DNA from: Planctomycetota bacterium
GTDB taxonomy: Bacteria > Planctomycetota > Phycisphaerae > Phycisphaerales > UBA1924
Length of the DNA stretch: 64,000 bases
Assembly: GCA_024280755.1 (NCBI GenBank)
Contig: JAJRPN010000029.1
Coordinates: 1 to 64,000 of the forward strand
Direction: 5' to 3'
Shown here one piece after another: positions 22,432 to 30,486 of this stretch. Each line of letters begins with the position of its first letter. The stretch's first letter is position 1. The position numbers and the translations under genes were made by a program. The notes under the pieces were generated by a model. That model was given only the letters and a program-made list of their open reading frames with translations. It did no database searches and was not told the DNA's origin.

Positions 22432-23559
22432 TCATGCCCAAGGGTTATCGCCCCTATACCACCGATCAAGCGTCCCCATCACCGCATCACGATACAGCAC
22501 CTTGAGCCGATCCCCATCCACCCCATGCCCTGTCAGCATCGGCGCACTCATCGAATCAAACCTCTCAGGATCAACCATCATCAGATCTGGATCAGCAATG
22601 TTTGATTCCCCCCGATACCCAGTCTCCCACATCGTCCGCAACGCCCAATACCGCGAGGCATACAAATCAAATGCCTCGCTGTCCGAACTCGCCAACTGAT
22701 CTCCAAACCCAGGATTCTCCGATTCTGTCGCTTTCATATGATCATCGCTCGTCACAATGTCCGAGCCAAACAAGATCCGCCCGCTGTACCGATCCAAGAA
22801 CGCGATCAACTCCGCCGAATCATGCTTGCTCAACTCGCGGATCATCCACTTGGTCGCGCTCGTATCTAAAATCAACTTGGGATGCCGATCCAACAACCCA
22901 CTCAAGAACCCAAGATCCTCAGGCCATCCCCCCATATGCGCCGCCAAACAAGGCATCCCCGTCGTCGTCAGCAACCGCTCCAAAGATTCATACTGCGACG
23001 CCTTGCTCCCATACTTGCCCGCATCCTTATACATCGTCTGGAACCAGGTATCAGGATCGGCGCAATGCACCATCAGCATCATCCCCAGTTTCTTCCCCTT
23101 CTCCGCGATCCGCAGCTTCCACTCCGAATCAAACCCCACGATCTCCTTGGGATCCAGATCCATCGTCCCCACATAATCAATCAATCTGGGCGCACCCCAG
23201 AACTTGAACATCCGCGCACCGCGCGCATGCCACTGATCCAAGTTTTCAAGATACCCCTGCGTGTGCGCCCACTTGCGATCCTTGTGCATGTACTCGGGGA
23301 TCGCGACAAAAGAAATCCGATCTCCCATCACTTCTTTCACCGCATCCGCCTGCGCAAGCTGCGTCTGAGAATACACCCGCTCTATCCCATACAAATCGCA
23401 CACCTTGCGATACACCCCAGCAGCCCGTTTTCCGTTAATATGCGCATGCGCATCCACAATCGGACACACCGGGTTCCCAAGAACTTCACTCTGATGCGCA
23501 TACTCCATCCCGAACCGATTGGCCGGGGTGGGTACCATTGCCTTTGATTGTTCACTCAC
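22432..23559 (-). CDS. Amidohydrolase family protein (metal-dependent hydrolase, amidohydro_2 type)
   Basis: TIM-barrel hydrolase related to the amidohydrolase-2 group that includes decarboxylases and lactonases. The N-terminal metal motif CPIVDAHAHINGK, the middle His in VHCADPDTW and LAAHMGGWPEDL, and the C-terminal GRILFGSDIVTSDD (metal-binding Asp) are all present. I prefer the GTG at 23559, which has GGAGG eight bases upstream (375 residues); the frame is open to an ATG at 23577. Divergent from the glycosyltransferase at 23613 with a shared short promoter region. The substrate cannot be inferred. Confidence 0.85.
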   Translation of the reverse strand: MSEQSKAMVPTPANRFGMEYAHQSEVLGNPVCPIVDAHAHINGKRAAGVYRKVCDLYGIERVYSQTQLAQADAVKEVMGDRISFVAIPEYMHKDRKWAHTQGYLENLDQWHARGARMFKFWGAPRLIDYVGTMDLDPKEIVGFDSEWKLRIAEKGKKLGMMLMVHCADPDTWFQTMYKDAGKYGSKASQYESLERLLTTTGMPCLAAHMGGWPEDLGFLSGLLDRHPKLILDTSATKWMIRELSKHDSAELIAFLDRYSGRILFGSDIVTSDDHMKATESENPGFGDQLASSDSEAFDLYASRYWALRTMWETGYRGESNIADPDLMMVDPERFDSMSAPMLTGHGVDGDRLKVLYRDAVMGTLDRWYRGDNPWA

Positions 23560-23612
23560 GCGATTCGCCTCCAACATCTCGTTTCTGCTCTCGACAGATT
23601 CTGCCTACCTGT

Positions 23613-24836
23613 ATGATAGACCACCCCACCCAATCCACTCCCCCCCATGCGTCTTCGCTCAAAGTCGCCCTCGCACACGACTGGCTCGTCGGACGCCGGG
23701 GTGGCGAACTGGTCCTCGATGCAATCATCAACACCCTTGCCCAAGACCAACACACCATCACCAACCTCTATTCCATGTTCGATATCGGCGATCCAATCAC
23801 CCCCGCCATCGATGCCCTCCCCAGAACCATCTCCAAGCTCAACAACCTCCCCGCCTCCCTCCGCCGATGGCAGCTCTTCCGCTATCCCAAAGCCGTCGCC
23901 TACCTCACCAAGCAACTCGCCAACGACCACCAAACCAACCCTATCGACCTGATCATCTCCACCCACTCGGCAGCCATCAAAGCCATCGCCCCCCCATCAC
24001 CCTCAATCCCCCACATCTGCTACTGCCACACCCCCGCACGCTATCTCTGGTCACAACAAACCGCCTATGACTCACCAGGATTCAAAGGCTCTCTCCGCTC
24101 ACTCGGGCTCCGAGCCGCCACACCAACACTCCGAAAGTGGGATCTCGCCGCCGCAGACTCTGTCACCCATTTCATCGCCAACTCAACCCACACCCAAAGC
24201 CAAATCCATCAGCACTACCACCGCGATTCAGCCGTCATCCATCCCCCTGTCCGCACCAACTTCTTTGTCCTACCTGAATCAACCACCCAACGCACCGATG
24301 CCCTCCTCCTCGTGAGCGCACTCGAACCCTACAAACGCGTCGACCTCGCCATCGACGCTGCAGCCATCGCCAATCGCCCACTCACCATCGTGGGCACAGG
24401 CTCACACGATTCCCAACTCCGCAAGCACGCCCAACGCGCCCGCACAAGGTTCGGCTCGCGCGCCCTCATCGAGTTCCTCGGGCATCGCACAGACAACCAA
24501 CTCCTTGCCCACTACCAAACCGCCAGCGCCTTCCTCTTCCCCCAAATCGAAGATTTCGGCATCACCGCTGTCGAAGCCCAAGCCGCCGGCTGCCCAGTCA
24601 TCGCCCGAAACGCCGGCGGCGCACTCGACACCGTCTCCGACAACCCAAACACCCGAACCGGCACCTTCTTCGATCAGCCAACCCCAGAAGCAATCGCCGA
24701 CGCAATCACCAACGCGCCTACACACAAAGACACCGCACAGCACTGTCGAAACAATGCCCTGCGGTTCAGCGAATCTGTCTTTTCTTCAAAGCTCAAAGAG
24801 CTGATCAGTCAAGCTCACCCTCAGGCTTGCGGCTAA
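23613..24836 (+). CDS. Glycosyltransferase family 4 protein
   Basis: The 407-residue protein shows the N-terminal block LKVALAHDWLVGRRGGELVLD typical of the WbaZ-like branch of GT4, HICYCHTPARYLW near the middle, the donor-domain segment LLLVSALEPYKRVDLAIDAA and the E-x7-E region FPQIEDFGITAVEAQAAGCPVIA. These enzymes add mannose-type sugars to lipid-linked glycans in the cytoplasm. The frame is open 25 codons further upstream but that would overlap the divergent amidohydrolase, so the ATG at 23613 is preferred. Its 3' end overlaps the convergent reductase-like gene by about 32 bases. Confidence 0.88.
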   Translation: MIDHPTQSTPPHASSLKVALAHDWLVGRRGGELVLDAIINTLAQDQHTITNLYSMFDIGDPITPAIDALPRTISKLNNLPASLRRWQLFRYPKAVAYLTKQLANDHQTNPIDLIISTHSAAIKAIAPPSPSIPHICYCHTPARYLWSQQTAYDSPGFKGSLRSLGLRAATPTLRKWDLAAADSVTHFIANSTHTQSQIHQHYHRDSAVIHPPVRTNFFVLPESTTQRTDALLLVSALEPYKRVDLAIDAAAIANRPLTIVGTGSHDSQLRKHAQRARTRFGSRALIEFLGHRTDNQLLAHYQTASAFLFPQIEDFGITAVEAQAAGCPVIARNAGGALDTVSDNPNTRTGTFFDQPTPEAIADAITNAPTHKDTAQHCRNNALRFSESVFSSKLKELISQAHPQACG

Positions 24837-25311
24837 CCTTCATCTGCTCCCCATCATGCCACACCGCCACAACCACACCCACAAACAACTCCATCTCCGA
24901 TTCAAGATCAACGCGGCGCATCACTTCGCAATCAAACCAGGTCGTACAACGCAATAAAATCGGCGATCCAGTCTCCAGCGTCTGCGTTGGGATCGCATCA
25001 AACGGATCATCATCTCCCACGAGCTCAAACTCCGTCGGCGCACGATCCGTATACCGAAACCGTCGATGCACCAGCTTGTCACCCGGATCAACAATCCCAA
25101 TCGCAAACGATCGAGAGTCACGGATCAACGGATCGATCTTGTGACCCTTGCGAGCCGCCACACAAATCAGGCTCGGCTCATCGCAACACCGCTGCACAGA
25201 ACTTACCAGCATCCCGCTCCGCGCACCATCATGCGCAGCGGTCAGCAAAAAGCTCCCCAATGGCAAAAGCCCCAGCGCATCGCTCACACTCTGATTCGCC
25301 TGATCTTCCAT
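24805..25311 (-). CDS. Flavin reductase-like FMN-binding protein
   Basis: The 168-residue protein has the split-barrel FMN-binding fold of the flavin reductase domain: LGLLPLGSFLLTAAHDGARSGMLVSSVQRCC at the start (the flavin-binding loop), PSLICVAARKGHKIDPLIRDSRSFAIGIV in the middle, and a closing LFVGVVVAVW strand. Members reduce flavins with NAD(P)H or bind FMN in two-component oxygenases; no partner oxygenase is near. It overlaps the convergent glycosyltransferase gene by about 32 bases. Confidence 0.85.
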   Translation of the reverse strand: MEDQANQSVSDALGLLPLGSFLLTAAHDGARSGMLVSSVQRCCDEPSLICVAARKGHKIDPLIRDSRSFAIGIVDPGDKLVHRRFRYTDRAPTEFELVGDDDPFDAIPTQTLETGSPILLRCTTWFDCEVMRRVDLESEMELFVGVVVAVWHDGEQMKVSRKPEGELD

Positions 25312-25616
25312 TGGTCAAAAAACTCCCCGCCCGCTCAACGCAAACTTCTCTGTGAGATTGCCTCGAAGTTGAGCAATCGCCATCAATCCATCAGTTCAAG
25401 ATGGCTTCTCCACAAATATCGACCCATTTTTTCCCTCACTCCCCACTCGTTCCAAATCTGAACAATCCTCGCGCATCCCTTGCGCTATTTTCGCTAAGTT
25501 CTTATCCCAAGACCACCTACCCCGCCGATACCCAAGACTGGCATGGTTGACAACACCCCCAACTATCCACACCCCATCCCCAATCTCTCAAAGAATGGGT
25601 CAACCGACTTGCGTTG
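25312..25616. other. mraZ upstream region
   Basis: About 300 bases with no gene. It contains a TTGACA at 25549-25554 without a convincing -10 partner and an additional TGGGT at 25596-25600 that is one base out of phase with the MraZ boxes downstream. Confidence 0.4.
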
Positions 25617-25631
25617 TGGGGCAAAGTGGGC
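25617..25631 (+). promoter_or_regulatory. Pair of MraZ boxes (TGGGN, 10-base period)
   Basis: TGGGG at 25617 and TGGGC at 25627 are separated by exactly five bases, the arrangement reported for MraZ operators (TGGGN repeats with 5-base spacers). They lie about 40 bases before the mraZ start, where a bound ring-shaped MraZ would repress its own gene. Confidence 0.7.
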
Positions 25632-25669
25632 GATAATCCCACCAATGAACACCATTGGGGATACAAGCC

Positions 25670-26134
25670 GTGCCATTCACCGGACAAGCCGAAGCGACGA
25701 TCGACGCCAAACAGCGTCTCGCCGTGCCTGCGAAGTTCCGCAATCGCACGAATCCCGAGACGGATGGAACGACCTGGTTCTGCATCCCCTGGCCACAAAC
25801 CAACTCGCTTCGGCTCTACACCGAGAAGATGCACAACGAACTCTTCACCGCGGGTCGTCGAGACCCGAGCCTGACGCCCGATGCGGATCAAGCAGAGCTC
25901 GATGTGATTCTTCACTCAGTCACCGAGCAAGTGGACATCGATGCCAACAACCGAATCCGCTTGCCCAAATGGCAGGTCGAATCGCTGGGCTTACCCAAAG
26001 AAGTGATTGTCCTCGGAGCCGGCGATCGACTCGAGATTCGCGCCCGGGACGAATGGCAGAACGAGTTCAACGATCGACTCTCCAAGATGTCAGATCTCGC
26101 TTCCAAACTTGCCAAGAGGAGTTCGCCCTCCTAA
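25670..26134 (+). CDS. mraZ: Transcriptional regulator MraZ
   Basis: DNA-binding repressor that normally heads the division and cell-wall (dcw) cluster. Both SpoVT/AbrB-like half-domains are visible: ATIDAKQRLAVPAKFR near the N-terminus and DIDANNRIRLPKWQVESLGLP in the second half, followed by VIVLGAGDRLEIRARDEW. The GTG at 25670 aligns the N-terminus with known MraZ proteins and follows GGGGAT by eight bases; a TTG at 25655 would add five residues. The product is 154 residues. What is odd is the context: there is no rsmH, ftsL, pbp or mur gene after it; a small basic reading frame and then a terminator follow. Confidence 0.92.
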   Translation: MPFTGQAEATIDAKQRLAVPAKFRNRTNPETDGTTWFCIPWPQTNSLRLYTEKMHNELFTAGRRDPSLTPDADQAELDVILHSVTEQVDIDANNRIRLPKWQVESLGLPKEVIVLGAGDRLEIRARDEWQNEFNDRLSKMSDLASKLAKRSSPS

Positions 26135-26173
26135 CCACACGAAACACGCGCCTCTTGTGTACTCCCGGTCGGG

Positions 26174-26335
26174 ATGCCCAAGGACGCACCAAGCAAGGCT
26201 TTGAAACACAAAGCCAAACAACTGATCGATGCGAAACCCAAGGCTGGGAATCAAGTCGACAAACACCGGCCCGATCGAATATACATTCAATCGGCCAAGA
26301 CATGTAAGAACTCGGTCTACGCTGGTGAGGGGTGA
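26174..26335 (+). CDS. Possible small basic protein downstream of mraZ
   Basis: A 53-codon frame starting at ATG 26174 (MPKDAPSKALKHKAKQLIDA...) and ending TGA at 26333-26335. It is rich in Lys (10 of 53) and uses ordinary codons for this genome. It begins 40 bases after the mraZ stop and lies before a strong terminator, so it may be the second gene of an mraZ transcript. There is only a weak ribosome site (GGTCGGG). It could equally be part of a structured 3' region. No family is recognised. Confidence 0.35.
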   Translation: MPKDAPSKALKHKAKQLIDAKPKAGNQVDKHRPDRIYIQSAKTCKNSVYAGEG

Positions 26336-26446
26336 TTTCGCCCCCTTGAACCACCAAGGACGGCGGGTCTTCGCAAGGACGCGAAAAACCCACGGCTCAT
26401 GCCCTCGACGGAAGGCACCCAAGCACCGACCCAGTTCACTCCGCGA

Positions 26447-26478
26447 CCCGGCTGACCCACCACCAGCCGGGTTTCTTT
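26447..26478 (+). terminator. Rho-independent terminator after mraZ
   Basis: Perfect stem CCCGGCTG / CAGCCGGG with a nine-base loop, followed by TTTCTTT. It ends the mraZ transcript about 310 bases after the mraZ stop. Confidence 0.88.
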
Positions 26479-26575
26479 ATGCACATACATCTTTATAGTG
26501 ATCGGGTGCCGTGGAGGTGTCGTCCCCGACTCCTCCACGATCTTGATCCTGCCCCACCAATACCAAAGACATGCC

Positions 26576-26660
26576 GGGTGCCCTGCACATGCGAAGCATG
26601 TGCAGGGCTTTGAAGGTTTGAAGACATGCAGGAGCCGAAGACGCCTCCAACATGGCACCC
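26576..26660 (+). repeat. Palindromic element, family E, copy 1
   Basis: An 85-base element bounded by GGGTGCC and GGCACCC. It contains two internal hairpins (CTGCACATGC / GCATGTGCAG and one around GGAGCCGAAGACGCCTCC) joined by TTTGAAGGTTTGAAGACATG. It is nearly identical to the copy at 27126. Confidence 0.85.
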
Positions 26661-26719
26661 AGAAAGAGAGTAAAATGATGATTCACAATCCCGATGTACA
26701 TGGCGTCCGCCCATTGAAA

Positions 26720-26757
26720 AACCTGCTTAAGCTGCGCGTAAGCAGGGCACCCGGCAC
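26720..26757. repeat. Half-element D, copy 1
   Basis: A hairpin (CCTGCTTAAGC / GCGTAAGCAGG) with GGCACCCGGCAC at its end. It is the inverse of the left half of the family E copy at 63013 and recurs at 36448. Confidence 0.75.
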
Positions 26758-26850
26758 TGAGATAGGTGGAGGTGTACAGTTTGTATTTAAAGGTTATCGA
26801 TCATCTGGAGTTCCTCCAGTGTGGAGAGTTGGAACTGGAGTTTCGCCGCC

Positions 26851-27111
26851 ATGAGTGAAAAACATGTAGATATTGAATCTGAACGACTCATACATACATT
26901 TCTAGAGTATTCATCCCTAAAAGATGCTCTGAATGCGTCTAGTATTTTTGTCCGGATTGATCCAATTCCCAAATGGGATGCAGTTGGCTTCGAGACGGAT
27001 TGGTTTATGAATGTGCATACGCGAGACTTATGGGCGCTGATCAAGGGTGATGGGCCTTGTCCTGCAGGTTGGAGTTGTGAATACCGTGCAATTAACAGGA
27101 GTTTGAAATAA
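26851..27111 (+). CDS. Small AT-rich gene between two repeat copies, unknown function
   Basis: An 86-codon frame (MSEKHVDIESERLIHTFLEY...) with clearly AT-richer codons than the neighbours (AAA, GAA, CAT, ATT). It lies between direct copies of the family E element (ends at 26660 and starts at 27126) and so looks like a cassette brought in with or between repeats. A GTG 30 bases upstream is an alternative start. The sequence ends GPCPAGWSCEYRAINRSLK; no domain or signal peptide is recognised. Confidence 0.45.
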   Translation: MSEKHVDIESERLIHTFLEYSSLKDALNASSIFVRIDPIPKWDAVGFETDWFMNVHTRDLWALIKGDGPCPAGWSCEYRAINRSLK

Positions 27112-27125
27112 TGAATCGGATTACC

Positions 27126-27209
27126 GGGTGCCCTGTTCATGCGAAGCATGTGCAGGTCTTTGAAGGTTTGAAGACATGCAGGAGCCGAGACGCCTCCAGC
27201 ATGGCACCC
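27126..27209 (+). repeat. Palindromic element, family E, copy 2
   Basis: An 84-base copy of the element at 26576, in the same orientation, with a few substitutions (CCTGTTCATG for CCTGCACATG, one A lost in the second hairpin). The two copies bracket the small gene at 26851. Confidence 0.85.
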
Positions 27210-27274
27210 AGAGTACAATCCATTAAAAAACCGACGCCTACGCATCGGCTCACGAATCATTTTATTCTTTCCAC

Positions 27275-27775
27275 TCACGAAGCCCGTCGATACCGTGTTC
27301 CTTGCCGACCTCGAAACCCAGGTTGACCCTCGGCTCGGCCCCCACCGCTCGCCTGCACACGCATAGGCCGTCTCCGCCGCGTAGGGCGAACCATCCCGCC
27401 GACAATCGTGCCCGGAATCTGCGCGAGCATCGAAGCCGCACACACCGCACACACCGCCACCCATCTCGGCTGCGTCACAACACGAACACGCATCACCCGA
27501 CGCGCACCCTCGCCGCAACAAGGGCACGAATACCGCCCACGCATCGCGAGTTCGGTGCGTCCATTCAAATCTAAATCGTGATCAACAACAGACCGCCGCT
27601 CCTGAGGCTCATTCACCGCCCCAAACTCATCAGCCGCCGATTCACCAAGATCTTGGGCCTGCACCCCGCGCTGCTCATCAGCACGCGATTGCACAAGCTC
27701 GGTCTCGTCAGCAAACGGGATAATCCCCGGCTCATCACTCATTGGCGTTGTCGTCTCCAAAATGGTCATCTTCAT
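27275..27775 (-). CDS. Zinc-ribbon protein with basic C-terminus, unknown function
   Basis: A frame of 166 codons with an acidic first half (MSDEPGIIPFADETELVQSR...) and a CPCC...CAVC pair (about residues 85-110) that could bind one zinc. A short hydrophobic stretch (VCAVCAASMLAQIPGTIVGG) and a very basic Gly/Arg-rich tail follow. The start may be the ATG at 27775, the ATG two codons later with AGGA upstream, or the ATG at 27742 with GGAG. The opposite strand is also open but is Arg/His/Pro-rich and unlike a protein. No family recognised. Confidence 0.55.
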   Translation of the reverse strand: MKMTILETTTPMSDEPGIIPFADETELVQSRADEQRGVQAQDLGESAADEFGAVNEPQERRSVVDHDLDLNGRTELAMRGRYSCPCCGEGARRVMRVRVVTQPRWVAVCAVCAASMLAQIPGTIVGGMVRPTRRRRPMRVQASGGGRAEGQPGFRGRQGTRYRRAS

Positions 27776-28025
27776 TCCTGTCCCCAGTATCAGTTACTAT
27801 CGTCACCAGACCCACTTCATCTTACGGAATCTCTCGACTCCAGTTTCATCTCCTCTGGTCACAATCCATACAACCAGACGCGTTCTCGGACCTTCCCCGT
27901 CACCATTTTTCCCTTTTCTCCCCACACATAGGCCTTTCATACCAAAGCCCACCGCGCGAAAAAAAACCGCTGTCACAAGGACAACGGGCTTCGATTCTTT
28001 CTATTGCATGCTCATCATGCCAGTT

Positions 28026-28730
28026 TTAGCCGTCGCTGGCGACCAACTCAAGCTCTTCAACCTTGTCAGCATCAAGCATGACAACCTTCTCGATCATCAC
28101 AGTCTCGACAGGCACATCTTTCATCCCCTGCTTGTAGCCGGTGCGTACATTGCGAATCTTATCGACAACATCCATACCGCGAACAACACGCCCAAAGACC
28201 GCATACGCCGCCCCGTCTGGCTGAGGATCGCTCAAGAAAAGGTTATCCTTCACATTGATGAAGAACTGACTTGTCCCCGAGTTCACATCGCCGCCAACAC
28301 GAGCCATCGCAAGCGTTCCACGAACATGAGCCAATCCATTCTTCCACTCATTGGCAATCCCCTCGCGGGTCTCTTTGCGTTTGAGATCAGGTGTGAATCC
28401 GCCGCCCTGAATCATAAAGTTCGACATCACACGGTGAAAAATCGTCCCGCTGTAAAACTCATCCTCAACATACTGCTCAAAGTTGGCAGCCGAAATAGGA
28501 GCATTCGTTTTATCAATCTCCAAGAAAATATCCCCGAGCGATGTAGTCATTTGAACATACACGAACTTCTCCTCTTCCTTCTCCGCCGACACATCGCCAG
28601 CTTCTTTGACAACCGTTTTCGCAGCATCAACTACGCTCTTCTCATCCATACCAGTATCACCAGGCTGCACCGCAAACGCTGCGACAACCAACCCAATCAA
28701 CACCAATACACCAGCCACTATAGATTTCAT
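28026..28730 (-). CDS. Periplasmic peptidyl-prolyl cis-trans isomerase, cyclophilin type
   Basis: Catalyses proline isomerisation during folding of exported proteins. The 234-residue protein has a signal peptide (VLVLIGLVVAAFA), a charged linker of about 35 residues, and a cyclophilin domain: FHRVMSNFMIQGGGF with the catalytic Arg at about 102, MARVGGDVNSGTSQFFINV, and YAVFGRVVRGMDVVDKI. It is monocistronic with 250 bases of non-coding DNA on its 3' side. Confidence 0.95.
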   Translation of the reverse strand: MKSIVAGVLVLIGLVVAAFAVQPGDTGMDEKSVVDAAKTVVKEAGDVSAEKEEEKFVYVQMTTSLGDIFLEIDKTNAPISAANFEQYVEDEFYSGTIFHRVMSNFMIQGGGFTPDLKRKETREGIANEWKNGLAHVRGTLAMARVGGDVNSGTSQFFINVKDNLFLSDPQPDGAAYAVFGRVVRGMDVVDKIRNVRTGYKQGMKDVPVETVMIEKVVMLDADKVEELELVASDG

Positions 28731-28830
28731 CCGTACTTCTCCTGGTCAGTAGTATTCGTCCTACCCCAACTCTAGCACTCCAGACCCCAAATGACCAAAC
28801 CCATCCCCCAGCCGCCGCCTGAACGCCCAT

Positions 28831-29904
28831 TCACCGCCGCCCAAGCCCGCCATCTCGCACGCCAAGCCCATAGTCAAACCCCTTCAAACCACGGAAGGTC
28901 CAACGGTACCGCTGATGCACACGCGTCGGATCATTCAACCCACCAAGCGGCAAAGGGAAAGTGTCCAAAGGCACATAAGTCTGCATCCAAGGCGTGTTCC
29001 CATACTCAAGCACAATCGCTGGCCGAGCATCGCCAGATGCCCAGTTGTTCACCGATCCATCAAACATTAACTTCTCAGCCTGGGCATGGTCATACCCAAA
29101 GTATGGCGAACCTTTCCCTTCACGATCAAACTCTTCAAACATCCAAACCTTCTGCCCAGGCATCGAGACCTCAGCAATGTTCCGCCCGCTATGCAAATCA
29201 ATGTTTGGCCCACCTGCAAAAAGATGCGGGGTCGAAGCAACAGGCCTATACCGTGCCCCAGGCTGATCCGATTGCCAAGCCGAAGGCACGACCTGATAGC
29301 TCGATGCGAATGCCCACCGTTCACGAGCTGATCGACGGGGCCATTGAGTATCGCTGTCATACCCATCTTGACTCCCATTCGCATACGGCACAGTACTTCC
29401 AACCCCATAATCCAACGGGCTCGATTTCCACACAAATTGATTTGAATCCGCAGGATCAATAAACCGAGTATCAACTGCTGAATACCCTAAGAAATCTTGA
29501 AGCACGAGATGGCTAAACCGACGGTGAGGAATACGACCCGAGCCTACCACAATCTTGAACTGCCCGCTTGTTCGCCCGGTCCACCGCTGAAGAATCTCTT
29601 GATTCTGATACTGTGACGCATTGAGATCAGTCGAAGAAACCCTCGTTGACCCATTGGGCATCACATAGGCCTCACCTGCACGCCAAGAGTAACTAAACAG
29701 CCGACCACCATTGGCACCAGCATACATCGCCCCACCAAAACCGATCTGCTGCAAGTTCGCGCTACTCGCCGTCCCACGCATGGAACTGCGCACAGCCTTC
29801 AAAGAAGGTGCCATCGTCATCCCAATCATCGAAAGCACAAGCACAACCGCCGCACATTCAACCATACTAAACCCACGGCGAGCCTGATAAAACGGAGTAT
29901 TCAT
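28831..29904 (-). CDS. Type IV prepilin-like protein (type II secretion pseudopilin style)
   Basis: The N-terminus RRGFSMVECAAVVLVLSMIGMT is a class III signal: cleavage after Gly11, Phe12 as first mature residue and Glu at mature position 5, then a single hydrophobic helix. The rest (about 320 residues) is a large globular region resembling planctomycete DUF1559-like proteins: a late LMFDGSVNNWASGDARPAI segment recalls the DG motif of that group. These are exported by a type II/IV pilus-like machine; no assembly genes are nearby. Start is the ATG at 29904. Confidence 0.85.
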   Translation of the reverse strand: MNTPFYQARRGFSMVECAAVVLVLSMIGMTMAPSLKAVRSSMRGTASSANLQQIGFGGAMYAGANGGRLFSYSWRAGEAYVMPNGSTRVSSTDLNASQYQNQEILQRWTGRTSGQFKIVVGSGRIPHRRFSHLVLQDFLGYSAVDTRFIDPADSNQFVWKSSPLDYGVGSTVPYANGSQDGYDSDTQWPRRSARERWAFASSYQVVPSAWQSDQPGARYRPVASTPHLFAGGPNIDLHSGRNIAEVSMPGQKVWMFEEFDREGKGSPYFGYDHAQAEKLMFDGSVNNWASGDARPAIVLEYGNTPWMQTYVPLDTFPLPLGGLNDPTRVHQRYRWTFRGLKGFDYGLGVRDGGLGRR

Positions 29905-30125
29905 AAGATTTTGCCCCTATATAAGCGATTCCCGCCAGCAGCACCATTTCAGCACCCGGCCCACGATCGCATAAATATATCCGCACCTTCATCCCCAAGA
30001 GTTGCAATAAAACAGTTTTAAAATGAATATAGCAAAGAGGGCGATGCTTCCCCCTATCTCAGACCACTCAACCGATTTAGGGCGTGTCTGACGACTCATT
30101 CCCCGCACAAGGACGCTCTCTTTTT

Positions 30126-30191
30126 GCCTCCCCCGGGCTTCCGGGGGAGCACCCATAGGGCGGTTGTGGCTGCGCAGCAGACGGAGGAGGT
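30126..30191 (-). repeat. Family A unit 1
   Basis: GCCTCCCCCGGGCTTCCGGGGGAG hairpin followed by a second small hairpin (GCTGCGCAGCAG) and GGAGGAGGTC. It is slightly enlarged by an insertion relative to other copies. Confidence 0.75.
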
Positions 30192-30243
30192 CTTGAAGAA
30201 GGCAATGGGGAATGGGGAATAGGCAATGGGGAAGATATAAGAA

Positions 30244-30298
30244 AGACCCCCTCCGCCTCACTTCGATCGGCGCCTCCCCCGGAAGCCCGGGGGAGGCG
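30244..30298 (+). repeat. Family A unit 2
   Basis: GACCCCCTCCG, a small variable hairpin, then CCTCCCCCGGAAGCCCGGGGGAGG. Confidence 0.85.
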
Positions 30299-30486
30299 AA
30301 TAGTCAAAAAAGCCAAGCCGTCAGGCACGGCCTAGGCCGCGTGCCTGACGGCTTGGCTTCTCTTCTCTTGGGTGCCCCGTCGGAGCCGAAGACGGCTCTG
30401 ACGGGGTAAAAACAAGAGTTTCCGATCCCAAAGCGAGGAATAAGAATCCTCTGTCGGGCCGCCCGGAAAGAGCGGTTAGACACAAC

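Larger units (their letters stand above)
30081..30332. mobile_element. Composite palindromic element, copy 1 (two family A units with terminal inverted repeats)
   Basis: Bounded on the left by GGCGTGTCTGACGACTC and on the right by AAGCCGTCAGGCACGGCC, an imperfect terminal inverted repeat of about 17 bases. Inside are two family A units in inverted orientation (30126-30191 and 30244-30298). The same architecture recurs at 51381-51600, including the inner-left stretch ACAAGGACGCTCTC. It encodes no protein, so it would need mobilisation in trans. Confidence 0.7.
29905..30486. other. Repeat-filled intergenic stretch
   Basis: Almost 600 bases without a supported gene. It contains the composite element at 30081-30332, a large hairpin at 30312-30357 (AAGCCGTCAGGCAC arms) and, at 30371-30407, another palindrome around GGTGCCCCGTCGGAGCC. 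Open frames here are products of the repeats. Confidence 0.7.

Noticed and set aside
25543-26307. 254-codon frame overlapping mraZ in another phase
   Set aside because: mraZ has full domain motifs; the overlapping frame is Arg/Ser/Gln-rich without features.
26135-26480. RNase P RNA, tmRNA or SRP RNA downstream of mraZ
   Set aside because: I looked for their conserved cores on both strands and did not find them.
26576-27209. Integron cassette with attC sites
   Set aside because: The flanking elements have two hairpins but no GTTRRRY/RYYYAAC core sites, and no integrase is near.
26787-27527. 246-codon minus-strand frame through a family E element
   Set aside because: It passes through a palindromic element and overlaps two better candidates on either strand; its content is Cys/Arg-rich noise.
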